A stretch of DNA of 64,000 nt from Paludisphaera rhizosphaerae. GTDB lineage: Bacteria; Planctomycetota; Planctomycetia; Isosphaerales; Isosphaeraceae. The stretch spans positions 310,001-374,000 of the forward strand of contig NZ_JAALCR010000003.1 of NCBI RefSeq assembly GCF_011065895.1. Reading direction: 5' to 3'. The position numbers and the translations under genes are program-made. The first letter of the stretch is position 1. Each line of letters begins with the position of its first letter. The notes beneath the pieces are model-generated. The model was not told the origin of the DNA. It ran no database searches and saw nothing but the letters and a program-made list of their open reading frames with translations. Positions 45,968 through 55,474 of this stretch are shown here, piece by piece.

Positions 45968-46966
45968 CTATCGTCTTGCCCGTGTCGCGAGGGCGTCGAG
46001 GCCGACGATCGCGGCGCGGTCGCCGGCTTTACGGACGAGTTCGCAGATCAGGTCGATCGTGCGGAACTCTGGGTCGACGACGTACAGGCAGGATGGGTGC
46101 GAGAGGAGGTCGTAGACGGCTCGGTTCTCGATGGCCCAGTCGACGCCCAGACGGACGGCCCGGAGGAATGACTCCAACGGCCATTGGCCGGTCCGGAACG
46201 CGCCGATGTCGCTGATCGGGCTCATGGGGACCTCGATCAGACCGTCAGGGTAGACGAACGGCTGAGCGGCGGGCTGCGCCCGAACGATGTCGGCTAGAAC
46301 GTCGTCGGGGGGCTCGCCGGGACTGGCCGGTTTGTGAGCCGGATACATGGTGCTGACCCAGGTGTATCCCTCGTTGAGCAGCATCCGGCGGACGTCGGGG
46401 CGATCGCGGAGACCTCCGGCGAAACCTCCCGGCGCGCGGAAGCCGGCCGGAGCGATCCCAAGTCGGGATTTCATCGCGGCGGCCCCCAGCCGGACGTTGT
46501 CCCGGATCGCCTCCGCCGGCGTCTTCCCCTCGATCAACCAGGGAGCCCGCTTGAAGCGGAACTGGACCTCATCCGGCCGCGTCGCGAGCAGGTAGACGTG
46601 GTCGTAAGTGTGGTTGCCGATGGGATGACCGTCGGCGGCCAGACGCTCAAGCCAGCGGACGTCCTCCTGCTCGAAGAGCTGGCCGACGGCGAAGTAATGG
46701 ATCACGCCGCCCGCAGCCTTGACGCGGCGGCCGGCCTCGACCGCATAAGCCTTCGCCTCGGCGTTGAGATTCCCCTTCTCATAGTCCCAGTGTACGTCCT
46801 CGCGCCTGGGGAAGTTGCGGGCCATCTCCAGGTCGAGCGTGATCGCGATCAGGGCGCGATCCGCCGAGGGTTGAGCGACCGCAGCAGGCGCGCAAGAGGC
46901 GGCGGCGAAGCCCGCCGCAGCCGTCGCAAGGAAATCCCGTCGGGTGGCGAGCAGATCTCGGTTCAT
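45968..46966 (-). CDS. Polysaccharide deacetylase family (NodB-like) protein, Tat-exported
   Basis: A 332-residue secreted protein with a twin-arginine signal (TRRDFLATAAAGFAAASC). NodB-type motifs: TLDLEM (motif 1, Asp), HPIGNHTYDH (motif 2, metal ligands His and catalytic neighbours), and GFRAPGGF (motif 3). It may remove N-acetyl groups from extracellular glycans, or be a related peptidoglycan/xylan enzyme. ATG at 46966 overlaps the upstream stop by ATGA, so it is translationally coupled to the isochorismatase-like gene. Part of a three-gene operon. Confidence 0.9.
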   Translation of the reverse strand: MNRDLLATRRDFLATAAAGFAAASCAPAAVAQPSADRALIAITLDLEMARNFPRREDVHWDYEKGNLNAEAKAYAVEAGRRVKAAGGVIHYFAVGQLFEQEDVRWLERLAADGHPIGNHTYDHVYLLATRPDEVQFRFKRAPWLIEGKTPAEAIRDNVRLGAAAMKSRLGIAPAGFRAPGGFAGGLRDRPDVRRMLLNEGYTWVSTMYPAHKPASPGEPPDDVLADIVRAQPAAQPFVYPDGLIEVPMSPISDIGAFRTGQWPLESFLRAVRLGVDWAIENRAVYDLLSHPSCLYVVDPEFRTIDLICELVRKAGDRAAIVGLDALATRARR

Positions 46967-48075
46967 GGCTTCACCCCCGTGGACTTCGGCTTCGGCTGAT
47001 CGGCGGAGTCGAGCTTGATCCACGAAATCTGGGTGACGAGTTGATCGAGCGCCGCGAACGAGAGGGCGGCGTTGGTGGCGAACCTGGGTGAGTCGTTGCC
47101 GGGGAAGGTCGCCAGGCTGGCGTCGCCGACGAGGAAGACGTCGAAGTCCTTGGAGAGATTCTCAAAGCCCGCGGTGGTCTTGCGGTAGCACATGTCGGTC
47201 GCATAACCGGTCAGGAGAACGTGGCGGACCCCATGCTTCGCGAGGAAGTCACGCAGCGGCGCGTACCCTTCCGCGTCGAACACGACGACGTCGTCGGGGT
47301 GGGCGTCGACGTCCGTCGTGATCGGGATCGGCATCTTCCAGAAGTCGGGGCCGTTGTAACGCGGGCCGGGATCGAGGCCGCGGAACTGGAGGAAGTAGTC
47401 GATCACCGGCCGGTCCGTTGAGAGCGTCAGCGACGTCGGCAAGGGCTCGCCCGTGTAGGGGATCGAGGCGAGTTTCTCCTTCAGCTCCTTCAGCCCCTGG
47501 GCACGTTCCTCTGGGGTCGGCGTGTGGTTGAACGAGCGGTAGGCCTTCGTGCGAATCGGATCGGCAGGACCAGGCAGGCTGTACATGACGAAGGCCGCCT
47601 TGCCGCGCAGCGACTTGAGGAACGGGTCGACCACCTCGCGCGTGTGCCGAGCGGCGAGGCCGTTCTTGACCGGGGTGCAGAAGTCGCAAACGCCGGCGGG
47701 CTCGGGAGTCTTCCATCCCTGGCCGTCGTCGATCCCCCAGGGGTGGACCATGATCACGGCTGTGTCGGCTGCGCGGAGGCGGTTGGGCGTCTCGATGATC
47801 CCCCGGGCGTTGTATGAGAACCGCCAGGCGCGGACCGAAAGGTCAGCCCCCTCGTCCTGCACGATCGCGGGCGCCTCGAATCGCGCGACCTCGCGGACGG
47901 GCTCGATGAACTCGGGATGGTCGGCGAGGATCGGACGCGGCGATGCGATCGGCGTAAGCCGGTTCTCGTAGACGCGCGTGGAGCGATCCTGAGCACGGGC
48001 CGGTGCGACTGCGGCCAGGGCGAGGCCGAGTGTCAGGAATCCCGCGAGCACGCGGACCGATTCTGGAATCGTCAT
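46963..48075 (-). CDS. Secreted isochorismatase-like cysteine hydrolase
   Basis: A 370-residue protein with signal peptide (residues 1-28). The isochorismatase fold is shown by the C-terminal segment LLTGYATDMCYRKTTAGFEN with the conserved cysteine nucleophile, VFLVGDASLATFP, and an earlier Asp. A longer N-terminal half (before about residue 110) has no recognised motif. Secretion and the size (usual is about 200) are unusual for the family. Probably hydrolyses a carbon-nitrogen or ester bond; substrate unknown. Starts 7 nt after the dehydrogenase stop. Confidence 0.88.
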   Translation of the reverse strand: MTIPESVRVLAGFLTLGLALAAVAPARAQDRSTRVYENRLTPIASPRPILADHPEFIEPVREVARFEAPAIVQDEGADLSVRAWRFSYNARGIIETPNRLRAADTAVIMVHPWGIDDGQGWKTPEPAGVCDFCTPVKNGLAARHTREVVDPFLKSLRGKAAFVMYSLPGPADPIRTKAYRSFNHTPTPEERAQGLKELKEKLASIPYTGEPLPTSLTLSTDRPVIDYFLQFRGLDPGPRYNGPDFWKMPIPITTDVDAHPDDVVVFDAEGYAPLRDFLAKHGVRHVLLTGYATDMCYRKTTAGFENLSKDFDVFLVGDASLATFPGNDSPRFATNAALSFAALDQLVTQISWIKLDSADQPKPKSTGVKP

Positions 48076-48082
48076 GGGCGTC

Positions 48083-51000
48083 TCACCTCGCGGGGGCTGC
48101 GGCCCGAGACGCGTCCTCGGGCCGGGATTGGAGATAGCGGAACAGGTCGCGGACCTCTTGCGGGCCGAGCGGCTTGAGGAGCCCCTCGGGCATGATTGAG
48201 ACGGGGAGTTCGCGAAGCTCCTCGATCTCCTCCCGCCGCAGAACGACGCGGGTGTTCTGGGAATCGACGAGCGTCACGCTCGCTCCGTCTTGCGCCGCGA
48301 TCACTCCGGACAGGACGCGGCCGTCGCGAGTCGCGGCGGCGTACTGGAGGAACTGGGCGCGGATCACCGCGCTCGGGTCGACCAGGCTGGCCAAAAGGGA
48401 GGCCGAATCCTCGCGGGCGACGCCGGTCAGATCCGGGCCGACCTCGCCCCCTTCGCCGAAGAGTTTGTGGCAGCTTGCGCAGTTCTTGGCGAACAACGCC
48501 CGGCCGCGTTCGTGATCGCCGAGCCCAGCGCGGAGGTCGTTGCTGAGGCGTCGAATCTCGGCGAGCTTGTCCTCGGGCGTGCCGGCCTTGACGCTCCCCC
48601 AGTGCTTGCGGACCAGGGCGTCCAGGACCGAGTCGTTGTGGAGGGAGACCTGACGGAGTTCGGCGAGGGCGAAATCCGACGTCGGGATCGCCCCGGACTC
48701 GACTTCGCCGAGCAGGACGCGGGCCCAGACCGGACGGCCAAGCATCACCGTACGGAGCCTTGCTCGGAGCGGTGCACCGGCGGTCTTGTAGCGATCGACG
48801 AGCACCGCTGCGGTGCGATCATCGCCGAACCGGGCAAGAACGTCGAGCGCCGCGGACTGGACCTCGGGTTGCTGGGCTGACAGCGCGGCGAAGGCAAGGC
48901 TCGCGGATTCGGGGTCGCCGAATTCGGCCAGAAGTCCCAGCAATGCAACCCGCCGAGCCGGTGGTGTGTTCGGCTCCGCGGCCTCGGCTCGCGCGAACGC
49001 CACGGCACCCGGTCGGTCGGCACGCATCGCCAGGCGGAGCCTCGCCAAATCCGTCGGCGTCGCACGCCAGGCGGAATCGATCGCCTCAGCCAGTGCGGCG
49101 GAGATCGGCTCGAACGCCCTGGCGCCGGGAACCTCCGACGGCTCAGGCGCGGCGAGAGTCCCGAAGAGTCCAGCCGTCCCCATGCCTCCCAGGGACGTCG
49201 AGCGTTCCGCCAGACCATGATCGACGGCGTCGAGCGCAGCGGCCCGGTACATCTCGGGGGAGGACGCCAGCAGTCTCGTGCAGGCGTCGTATCCCGTCTG
49301 CGTCCCCTCGGCGGCGTAGCGGCGAGTCAGCCGCAGGGCGTTCTCGCGATAGACCGCGTCGGCCCAGGCCGATGGCTCGCGGAAGGTGCGGACCAGACGG
49401 TCTGCGTCGGTCATCGCCTTCGCCTCAAGGCCCCACCAGATCATCAAGGGAATGTAGGCGTCGTCACGGTCGGCCCCGCGTCGAAGTAGGCTTTCGAGGA
49501 TGGGCAGCCCCTGTTCGCCCGGGAGTCGTCGCGCAGTGGCGGCGAGTTGGAGACGGACCGACGCCGATGGATCAGAACCTGCCATCTCCGCAAGCCGCGA
49601 CGCCGACGACGGCGAGACGCGACGACTGTCTCCCAGGAGACGAACCGTCCAGGCGCGAACGGCTTCGGCCGGATGCCTGAGCAAATCGGCGGCCGAGTCG
49701 TCGTTGAACCCGCCGACTGCATTGAGAGCCCAGAGTCCGCGAAGAGCGGCGAGCGGATCGTCGGTCTGACGCGACATCTCCAGCAACGCCGGGCGGATCG
49801 TCGGATCGCGCCGCGCGGCCAGCTCAAGGCGAATCGCCGTGGCGGCCGGGCCGTCGGCTCGGCGAGTCAGACCAATGAGTTCGGCTCCGCTTCGCTTCGT
49901 CAGGTCGAGCGACTGAGAACACCCCCGCCCTCCCTCCTTGGCCGTGATTCGGTAGATTCGGCCGTTGCTGCGGTCCCACTGGGCGTCGGGATCGGGGTGG
50001 GCGGTCCGGCGGTCGTGAAAGTCGCAGACGTAGACAGCCCCATCGATCCCCTGGCAGAGATCCGGGGCGCAGAACCAGTTGTCGCGGGAATTGAGGAGAA
50101 GCCCGCCGTATTGAGCCTCGAAGGTCGATCCCCGCCGAACCAACTCCCAGTACGATGCTGAGTGCTGGAGGAAGTCGCTACAGAGGAGAGCGCCGCGGTA
50201 GGAAGCCGGGAGAGCCTGGCCAAGGTAGATCGTGCCGCCGGGGCGCGGACCGGCGACGGGGCGATCGTAGGGAAGGTGCTCGAAGAACCCATACGTGTGC
50301 AGGTTGTGCAACGGCCCGTGCTTGCCGAAGTTCTTCCGGTAATAGCCTCCCTGGACAGCGTGGTAGGCGAGGTCCACGCCGTTCGACGAGAAGAACAACG
50401 TCCCCTCGGCGTCGAAGGTCAGGCCGTAGAGATTGCCGCCTCCCTCGCAGAACAGCTCGAACTCGCGGGAGGCCGGATGGACGCGCCAGACGGCCTGCTG
50501 GAACTCGACGCCTCGGACGACGTTGGTCACCGTGCTGCCGGTCGCCCCATAGAGCCAGCCGTCGGGTCCCCACGTCAGGTGATTGACCAACGACTGCGCG
50601 TCCTCGAGCCCGAACCCGGCGAGGACGACCTCGGGGTCGCCGTCAGAGACGTCGTCGCGGTTCCGGTCGGGGTAGAACAGCAGGTAGGGAGCCTGGAGGA
50701 CGTAGACGCCGTCCCGGGCGAATTCGAGCCCGGTGCAGAGATTCAGGCCGTCGACGAAATCCTTGAACCGATCGGCGCGGCCGTCGCCGTCCGTGTCCTC
50801 GCAGATCGTGATCCGGTCCGCCCCGCGAGGGCCTTTCGGCGGCGGCTCGGGAACCCGGTCGTAGACCGTCCGCGAGTAGCGATCGACCTTCACGCGCGTG
50901 AGGCCGGCGGGGTTCGGATACTGGAGGTACTGGACGGTCCAGATCCGTCCACGGTCGTCGGACTTGAGGAGGATCGGTTGGCGGACGTTCGGCTCGGACG

Positions 51001-51139
51001 CGTAGAGGTTCACGGCCAGGCCGTCGGGCACGATCATCTTCGCCGCAGCGACGTCGGGCGCGTACCCCTGAGCGTAACTCGACGTCGACCCCAGCCAGAC
51101 GAGGACGAGGGCGGCTGAAAACGCGGCGCAGACTCTCAT
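48083..51139 (-). CDS. PVC-type membrane-bound dehydrogenase with HEAT repeats and CxxCH haem domain
   Basis: A 1018-residue secreted protein. Signal peptide residues 1-23, then an N-terminal beta-propeller-like dehydrogenase region of the planctomycete TIGR02604 type (about residues 25-400), a region of HEAT-like helices (about 400-830, LRLELAARRDPTI pattern), and a C-terminal cytochrome c domain with CASCH (about residue 890) and the TIGR02603 ending. It should oxidise an extracellular substrate, with electrons leaving through haem; the substrate is unknown. ATG at 51139 is preceded by GAGGAGG. First gene of the operon with the hydrolase and the deacetylase. Confidence 0.93.
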   Translation of the reverse strand: MRVCAAFSAALVLVWLGSTSSYAQGYAPDVAAAKMIVPDGLAVNLYASEPNVRQPILLKSDDRGRIWTVQYLQYPNPAGLTRVKVDRYSRTVYDRVPEPPPKGPRGADRITICEDTDGDGRADRFKDFVDGLNLCTGLEFARDGVYVLQAPYLLFYPDRNRDDVSDGDPEVVLAGFGLEDAQSLVNHLTWGPDGWLYGATGSTVTNVVRGVEFQQAVWRVHPASREFELFCEGGGNLYGLTFDAEGTLFFSSNGVDLAYHAVQGGYYRKNFGKHGPLHNLHTYGFFEHLPYDRPVAGPRPGGTIYLGQALPASYRGALLCSDFLQHSASYWELVRRGSTFEAQYGGLLLNSRDNWFCAPDLCQGIDGAVYVCDFHDRRTAHPDPDAQWDRSNGRIYRITAKEGGRGCSQSLDLTKRSGAELIGLTRRADGPAATAIRLELAARRDPTIRPALLEMSRQTDDPLAALRGLWALNAVGGFNDDSAADLLRHPAEAVRAWTVRLLGDSRRVSPSSASRLAEMAGSDPSASVRLQLAATARRLPGEQGLPILESLLRRGADRDDAYIPLMIWWGLEAKAMTDADRLVRTFREPSAWADAVYRENALRLTRRYAAEGTQTGYDACTRLLASSPEMYRAAALDAVDHGLAERSTSLGGMGTAGLFGTLAAPEPSEVPGARAFEPISAALAEAIDSAWRATPTDLARLRLAMRADRPGAVAFARAEAAEPNTPPARRVALLGLLAEFGDPESASLAFAALSAQQPEVQSAALDVLARFGDDRTAAVLVDRYKTAGAPLRARLRTVMLGRPVWARVLLGEVESGAIPTSDFALAELRQVSLHNDSVLDALVRKHWGSVKAGTPEDKLAEIRRLSNDLRAGLGDHERGRALFAKNCASCHKLFGEGGEVGPDLTGVAREDSASLLASLVDPSAVIRAQFLQYAAATRDGRVLSGVIAAQDGASVTLVDSQNTRVVLRREEIEELRELPVSIMPEGLLKPLGPQEVRDLFRYLQSRPEDASRAAAPAR

Positions 51140-51306
51140 GGGGCCTCCTCAAACGATGAGCGGCCAGACGGAAGGCCGGAGAGAGGCCGCTTTCGGGACG
51201 CGCGAGGATAACCGACGAGACGCCTCGACGCCACCAATCACTGAGCGTCGATTCGCCCGAAGAATCGCACCACCGGGCTGCGCTTCACGCTCGAACCACC
51301 GGAGGC

Positions 51307-51741
51307 TCAGTGGCGCTTTCGCTTCGTCGTCGGGTTGTTGTCCATGTTGAGAGTGCGGTGGTAATCGTCCTCGCGGAAGACCGCGATGGGGCTGACGCCG
51401 AGGACGATGTACACGGTTTCAACTGTCGCGGCTGGGGCGGCGTGGGTGAGCTTCACGACGAATCGCTTGTCGGAATCCGACGGTTGTTCGCGCAGAATCT
51501 CGAAAGCAACCAACTTGCGGCCGTTGGTCCAATCGTTGTCGACGGCCTGGACGGGAGGGTCGGTCCCGGGGATGAGGCCGGGCTTTTCTCCTGCGCGCCA
51601 GGCCTCCAACGCAGCCTCAAGCGCAGTGCGGGCCTGGTCGGCCCCCGGATTCATGGACGGTCCGCCGCAGGACGCGCAAGCGGCCAGGAGAGTCACGGCC
51701 AAGCCAAGAGCCGCGATGCGAGGAAAACGGATCGGAGTCAT
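51307..51741 (-). CDS. Small secreted lipoprotein, paralogue of 53478
   Basis: A 144-residue protein. The N terminus (ALGLAVTLLAACASCGG) is a lipoprotein signal with a lipobox (LLAAC). The body has ALEAALEAWRAGEKPGLIPG, TNGRKLVAFEIL and VYIVLGVSPIAVFREDDYHR. It shares its order of motifs with the protein at 53478 (a TSLNEWKAG/ WRAGEKPG motif, then AVFRED/WVFRQED near the end), so the two are paralogues. It begins 14 nt after the DUF1559 stop, so the two genes are probably co-transcribed. Function unknown. ATG at 51741. Confidence 0.82.
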   Translation of the reverse strand: MTPIRFPRIAALGLAVTLLAACASCGGPSMNPGADQARTALEAALEAWRAGEKPGLIPGTDPPVQAVDNDWTNGRKLVAFEILREQPSDSDKRFVVKLTHAAPAATVETVYIVLGVSPIAVFREDDYHRTLNMDNNPTTKRKRH

Positions 51742-51755
51742 CGGCGCGCTCGCCC

Positions 51756-52844
51756 TCAGAACGAATCGGCGCTCACCACTTCGCCGCCGGCGCGGGTGCC
51801 GACGGCTCGCCACGTCGACAGGGAGACGCTGTTCTTGATGAATCGGACCGTGCCATCCCCCATGAGCATGCTGACCCCGCCCGGGTGCTGGCTCGACGGG
51901 GGAACCTGCATAGGCATATTGGCCATCGTGCCGGGGTACCCCGTCCCGGCGCACGTCTTGCCGTTCGGCGGGGCGACGTGGTTGTATGCCGTGCAGCACA
52001 TCTCTCCCATGACCCAGCTCATCCCCTGGCGACGCGTCAGACGAAGCGAAGTCTGAGGGCTCAAGGCCTGGCACTGCAGATAGGTCGCGTCCATCCCGCT
52101 CGGCGTCGGGTTGATCGTCCCGGACATGATCAACGAATCCGAGCGCGCATCGCGATCATTCGTATCAGAGCCCCGAATCTTCTCGCTAAAGAAACAGGTA
52201 TTGCTAAGTCCATCCGTGATGCTCGCCAGGCGGACCGCGCTCTGGTAATAGAAAATCCCCTGCTGCTGCTCGGAGGGCACGACGGTCGAGGGGTAATTCT
52301 CGCTGAGGTCGCACGCCCAGGTCTGAAGGTTCCCCAGGTAGCTGTTGCCGCCAGGCCACTGGGAGAGCAAGCCGCTGTTCCCGTCCGACGGGCACAGGAA
52401 AACGGCGACCTGACTCAACGAGGACGTCGCATTCTCACGGTTCGTGTTCTGATAGGCAGGCATGAACGCGACGTCGCCGGCCATGCCGGGCGTCTCGGGA
52501 GGGATGTTGAAGTTGATGCTGTTGTAGAGGTTGCCCTGCTCGATGTACTGCAGGATCTGGCTGTGGACCGACCAGCGGGCATATGCAGCGGCTCCCGGAT
52601 AGGTGTTCGTGCAACCCGCTCCTGCGCCGTAGCAGAGTCCCTTTCCAAAAGGCAAGACCTGGTACGTGCTCACATAGTTGTGGCACGCCAGGCCGATCTG
52701 CTTCAGGTTGTTGACGCATTGAGATCGCCTCGCCGCCTCTCGCGCCGCCTGAACGGCCGGCAGCAGGAGCCCGATCAAAACGGCGATGATCGCGATGACC
52801 ACGAGCAATTCAATCAGCGTAAAGGCGCGGCGCGACGAGGACAT
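51756..52844 (-). CDS. DUF1559 pseudopilin-like protein
   Basis: A 362-residue planctomycete surface protein of the same type as the one at 20505. Leader MSSSRRA then FTLIELLVVIAIIAVLIGLLLP, the DUF1559 signature AAREAARRSQCVNNLKQIG, and C-terminal H-X9-DG segment HPGGVSMLMGDGTVRF. ATG at 52844 has GGGGGAG 9 nt upstream; the frame is open beyond. The small lipoprotein gene follows. Different from the 20505 copy in the middle region, which has more Cys and Asn. Confidence 0.93.
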   Translation of the reverse strand: MSSSRRAFTLIELLVVIAIIAVLIGLLLPAVQAAREAARRSQCVNNLKQIGLACHNYVSTYQVLPFGKGLCYGAGAGCTNTYPGAAAYARWSVHSQILQYIEQGNLYNSINFNIPPETPGMAGDVAFMPAYQNTNRENATSSLSQVAVFLCPSDGNSGLLSQWPGGNSYLGNLQTWACDLSENYPSTVVPSEQQQGIFYYQSAVRLASITDGLSNTCFFSEKIRGSDTNDRDARSDSLIMSGTINPTPSGMDATYLQCQALSPQTSLRLTRRQGMSWVMGEMCCTAYNHVAPPNGKTCAGTGYPGTMANMPMQVPPSSQHPGGVSMLMGDGTVRFIKNSVSLSTWRAVGTRAGGEVVSADSF

Positions 52845-52928
52845 GACCGATCTCCCCCTCAGGTCCTGGGATCCATGAGCCGACCTCGACCGACTCCTCA
52901 GCCAAGGTGCGAACAACGATGGAGGAGA

Positions 52929-53351
52929 TCAGGGACGAGGAGGACGCTCGGGCTGGTCGGACTCAGGAGTCTGGTGAGGCTTCAAGCGAGACGGGGCGGA
53001 TGGGGATGTCGAACCAGCACCGACGGGCGCTTCCGACTGCCGGAGGACGCCCTCACTGACGACCGTGCGCGACGGCGGCGATGGAGCAGGCGTCGGAGCC
53101 TCCGATCTCCGCGAGCATGACGGGCCGGAACATGGGCGATCGCTCCCGCCAGGCGCGGAGGAGCCCAGTGCCTCGGCCTCGCCGTCTTCGACGGCCCCGA
53201 GGAACTCAAGACCGCGGCCCCGCACCGGGACGTCTGAACGATCATGCCTCCCGCAGCCGGCCTGCGCCGTGGTCGACCCACTCAACGCTCCCGCCAGCAT
53301 GGCCGCGAGCCAGAGAGATCGAACGGACTGGAGAACCCTGCGGCGAGACAT
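52929..53351 (-). CDS. Small secreted Pro/Ser-rich protein
   Basis: A 140-residue protein with a signal peptide (RRRVLQSVRSLWLAAMLAGA, ending TTAQA) and a mature part that starts GCGRHDRSDV and is then rich in Pro, Ser and Glu without recognised domains. Coding is supported by the signal peptide, and by short proteins of this type next to DUF1559 genes in planctomycetes (impression only). Start ATG at 53351. It is 84 nt upstream of the DUF1559 gene in the same direction. Confidence 0.55.
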   Translation of the reverse strand: MSRRRVLQSVRSLWLAAMLAGALSGSTTAQAGCGRHDRSDVPVRGRGLEFLGAVEDGEAEALGSSAPGGSDRPCSGPSCSRRSEAPTPAPSPPSRTVVSEGVLRQSEAPVGAGSTSPSAPSRLKPHQTPESDQPERPPRP

Positions 53352-53477
53352 GACGACTCGACTCTCAGGAAGTGAGGGAGAGCCTTGATAGCCCCCATGG
53401 ATCCATTGGATTCTATCGTGGACCCTGATCAGGAACAACCGATATACTAACTCCTCACGGGTTGAGGAAATGTACCG

Positions 53478-53951
53478 ATGGCAAGGAATCGAACAAGCCG
53501 CTCGCTGGCCCTCTCGGCGCTGGTGATCCTCGCGGCCGGTTGCCGTGATACAGCCTCTGGAATCGCCGATCTCCCGCTTCCGGACCTGAACTCCTCGAAG
53601 GCCGCCCTGACGACCTCGCTCAATGAGTGGAAAGCTGGACGCCGCGTGTCGGGAATTCAGGTCGGCTCCAACCCGATGGTCGGCGTCGTCGACTCCGCGA
53701 GAGCCGACCGCCCCCTGATCGAATACGAGATCGAGGGCCCGCTGATGACGGTCGGCAAGGCCCGGCCGTTCGCAGTCCGATTGGTCCTCGGAGAACCGAA
53801 AGAGACGGTTGAGGCCCGCTACGTCATCGTCGGCCAGGACCCGCTGTGGGTCTTTCGACAGGAGGACTTCGACCGCATGCTCCACTGGGAGCACAAAATG
53901 GACGACGGCGATCACGGGGCGCCGCCGGGCTCAGACCGCGACCGCCCATGA
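53478..53951 (+). CDS. Small secreted lipoprotein coupled to RND efflux genes
   Basis: A 157-residue protein with a lipoprotein signal (LALSALVILAAGC, lipobox LAAGC) and a small beta-rich domain (LNEWKAGRRVSGI, VEARYVIVGQDPLWVFRQED). It is paralogous to 51307. The stop overlaps the next ATG by ATGA, tying it to the RND adaptor. It might be a metal-binding or assembly lipoprotein of the pump (inference); the tail ends with a His-rich/Asp-rich patch (HWEHKMDDGDHG). ATG at 53478 with GAGG upstream. Confidence 0.85.
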   Translation: MARNRTSRSLALSALVILAAGCRDTASGIADLPLPDLNSSKAALTTSLNEWKAGRRVSGIQVGSNPMVGVVDSARADRPLIEYEIEGPLMTVGKARPFAVRLVLGEPKETVEARYVIVGQDPLWVFRQEDFDRMLHWEHKMDDGDHGAPPGSDRDRP

Positions 53952-55474
53952 AGGACGGCGTTCCGATGGCCGCAATAAACGATCAGATCGATGGTGTTCG
54001 GCCGCTTCATGGCCTTCGCGGGCTCTGGCGAATCGCGGCGGCAAGGCTTCGGTTCCTGGCGGTGTTCGCGGCGGTCTTCGCGGTCGTCGCCGGCTGGGAT
54101 GCGATTCGATCCTCCTGGAACCGACTCTGGACGAAGCCTCCCGCCGAGGCGGCGACCTCCTCGGATACGGAGTTTTTCTGCCCGATGGATCCGGGCGTCC
54201 TCTCGGACTGGCCCTCCAAATGCCCCGCCTGCAACATGACCCTCGTCCGCCGCAAGCGCGGCGACGCCGCTCCCCTGCCTGACGGCGTCATGGCGCGGAT
54301 GCAGATGACTCCCTATCGCCTCTGGTTGGGCGGAATCCAAACGGCGACGGCGGAATACGCCCCGCTCGCCAGGACGGTCGACCTTCCCGGGACCGTGACC
54401 GAAGCCGGAAAGGATGGAGTTCGGATCCAGGCCGAAGCCTTCGCGCGCGAACTCCGGTGGCTTGCGCCGGGCCGGGTCGTTGAGATCGCGAGAATCGACG
54501 GCGACGGCCAGGCTCCGGCGATGGGCCGGGTCGTACAATCCCCGACGAGCGTCGAGGCGGGGGCCGTCGGCAAGGTCGTCGTTTCGACTGAGGAAGCCGG
54601 TTCGCTTCGGTCGGGCGATTCAGTCCGGATCAAGGCCGCCTACCCCATCGAGCAGGTCGATCCCTTCCGAAACCAGCCGTCGACGCCCCCCGCCCTCATG
54701 GTCGGCGAACCCCGGCGGCTTTTCACCTGCATGGAACACGCCGACGTCGTCCGCGACGCCCCCGGCCGATGTCCGCGCGACGGGTCGGATCTCATGGAGC
54801 GGCCTCTCCGCGAGGATCAGCGTGTGCGATGGTGGTGCCCCATGCACCCCGAGACGACCGCCGATCGAGGCGGGGCGAAGTGCGAGGCCTGCCAGGGGAT
54901 GGCCCTCGTTCCTCGGGTCGTCTCATACCGACCGCCGGGCCGGGTCTTGGCGATCCCCGCATCAGCCGCGATCAGCGGCGAGGGGGGACGGTCGTTCGTC
55001 TTCGTCGATCGAGGCGAAGGGATGTTCGAGGCGAAGTCCGTCGCGCTAGGCCCTCGCTGCGGGGCGATGATTCCCGTGGCCTCCGGCCTTGGACCTGGCG
55101 ACCGGGTCGTCGCTCAGGGTGGAATCTTGCTGGACGCCGAAACGAGGCTCGACCCAAGTCTCGCCGCCGGCTACTTCGGTGCAGGCGAGACGGCCTCAGT
55201 TGCGAAGCCGTCGTCCACCATCGCAAAAACTGACGCACCGACCGAGCCGGCATGGCTCCGCGAGCTGGCCGAAACCGACCGAGCGCTCGCCCTCGCTCAG
55301 AAGATCTGCCCCGTCACGGGCAAACCTCTCGGGTCGATGGGAACGCCGCCGAAGGTCGTCGTCTCGGGGCGAGCCGTCTTCCTCTGCTGCGAAGGCTGCA
55401 CCCCGGCTGCCGAAACGAACCCTGAGAAGTATCTCTCGAAACTTCCGTCCGCGAGCACGGAGCGACGACCGTGA
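53948..55474 (+). CDS. RND efflux periplasmic adaptor with several heavy-metal-binding domains
   Basis: A 508-residue membrane-fusion protein of CusB/CzcB type. One N-terminal TM helix (residues about 33-50), then a heavy-metal-binding domain (EFFCPMDPGVLSDWPSKCPAC, Cys/Met ligands), the adaptor hairpin/lipoyl region (about 130-240), a second degenerate metal domain (FTCMEHADVVRDAPGRCPRD), a third (WWCPMHPETTADRGGAKCEA), the beta-barrel part, and a C-terminal YHS-like segment (ICPVTGKPLG ... FLCCEGC). Three to four metal-binding modules is more than usual. Start ATG at 53948 overlaps the lipoprotein stop; ATG at 53966 with AAGGA is an alternative. Stop overlaps the pump start by GTGA. Confidence 0.9.
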   Translation: MKDGVPMAAINDQIDGVRPLHGLRGLWRIAAARLRFLAVFAAVFAVVAGWDAIRSSWNRLWTKPPAEAATSSDTEFFCPMDPGVLSDWPSKCPACNMTLVRRKRGDAAPLPDGVMARMQMTPYRLWLGGIQTATAEYAPLARTVDLPGTVTEAGKDGVRIQAEAFARELRWLAPGRVVEIARIDGDGQAPAMGRVVQSPTSVEAGAVGKVVVSTEEAGSLRSGDSVRIKAAYPIEQVDPFRNQPSTPPALMVGEPRRLFTCMEHADVVRDAPGRCPRDGSDLMERPLREDQRVRWWCPMHPETTADRGGAKCEACQGMALVPRVVSYRPPGRVLAIPASAAISGEGGRSFVFVDRGEGMFEAKSVALGPRCGAMIPVASGLGPGDRVVAQGGILLDAETRLDPSLAAGYFGAGETASVAKPSSTIAKTDAPTEPAWLRELAETDRALALAQKICPVTGKPLGSMGTPPKVVVSGRAVFLCCEGCTPAAETNPEKYLSKLPSASTERRP

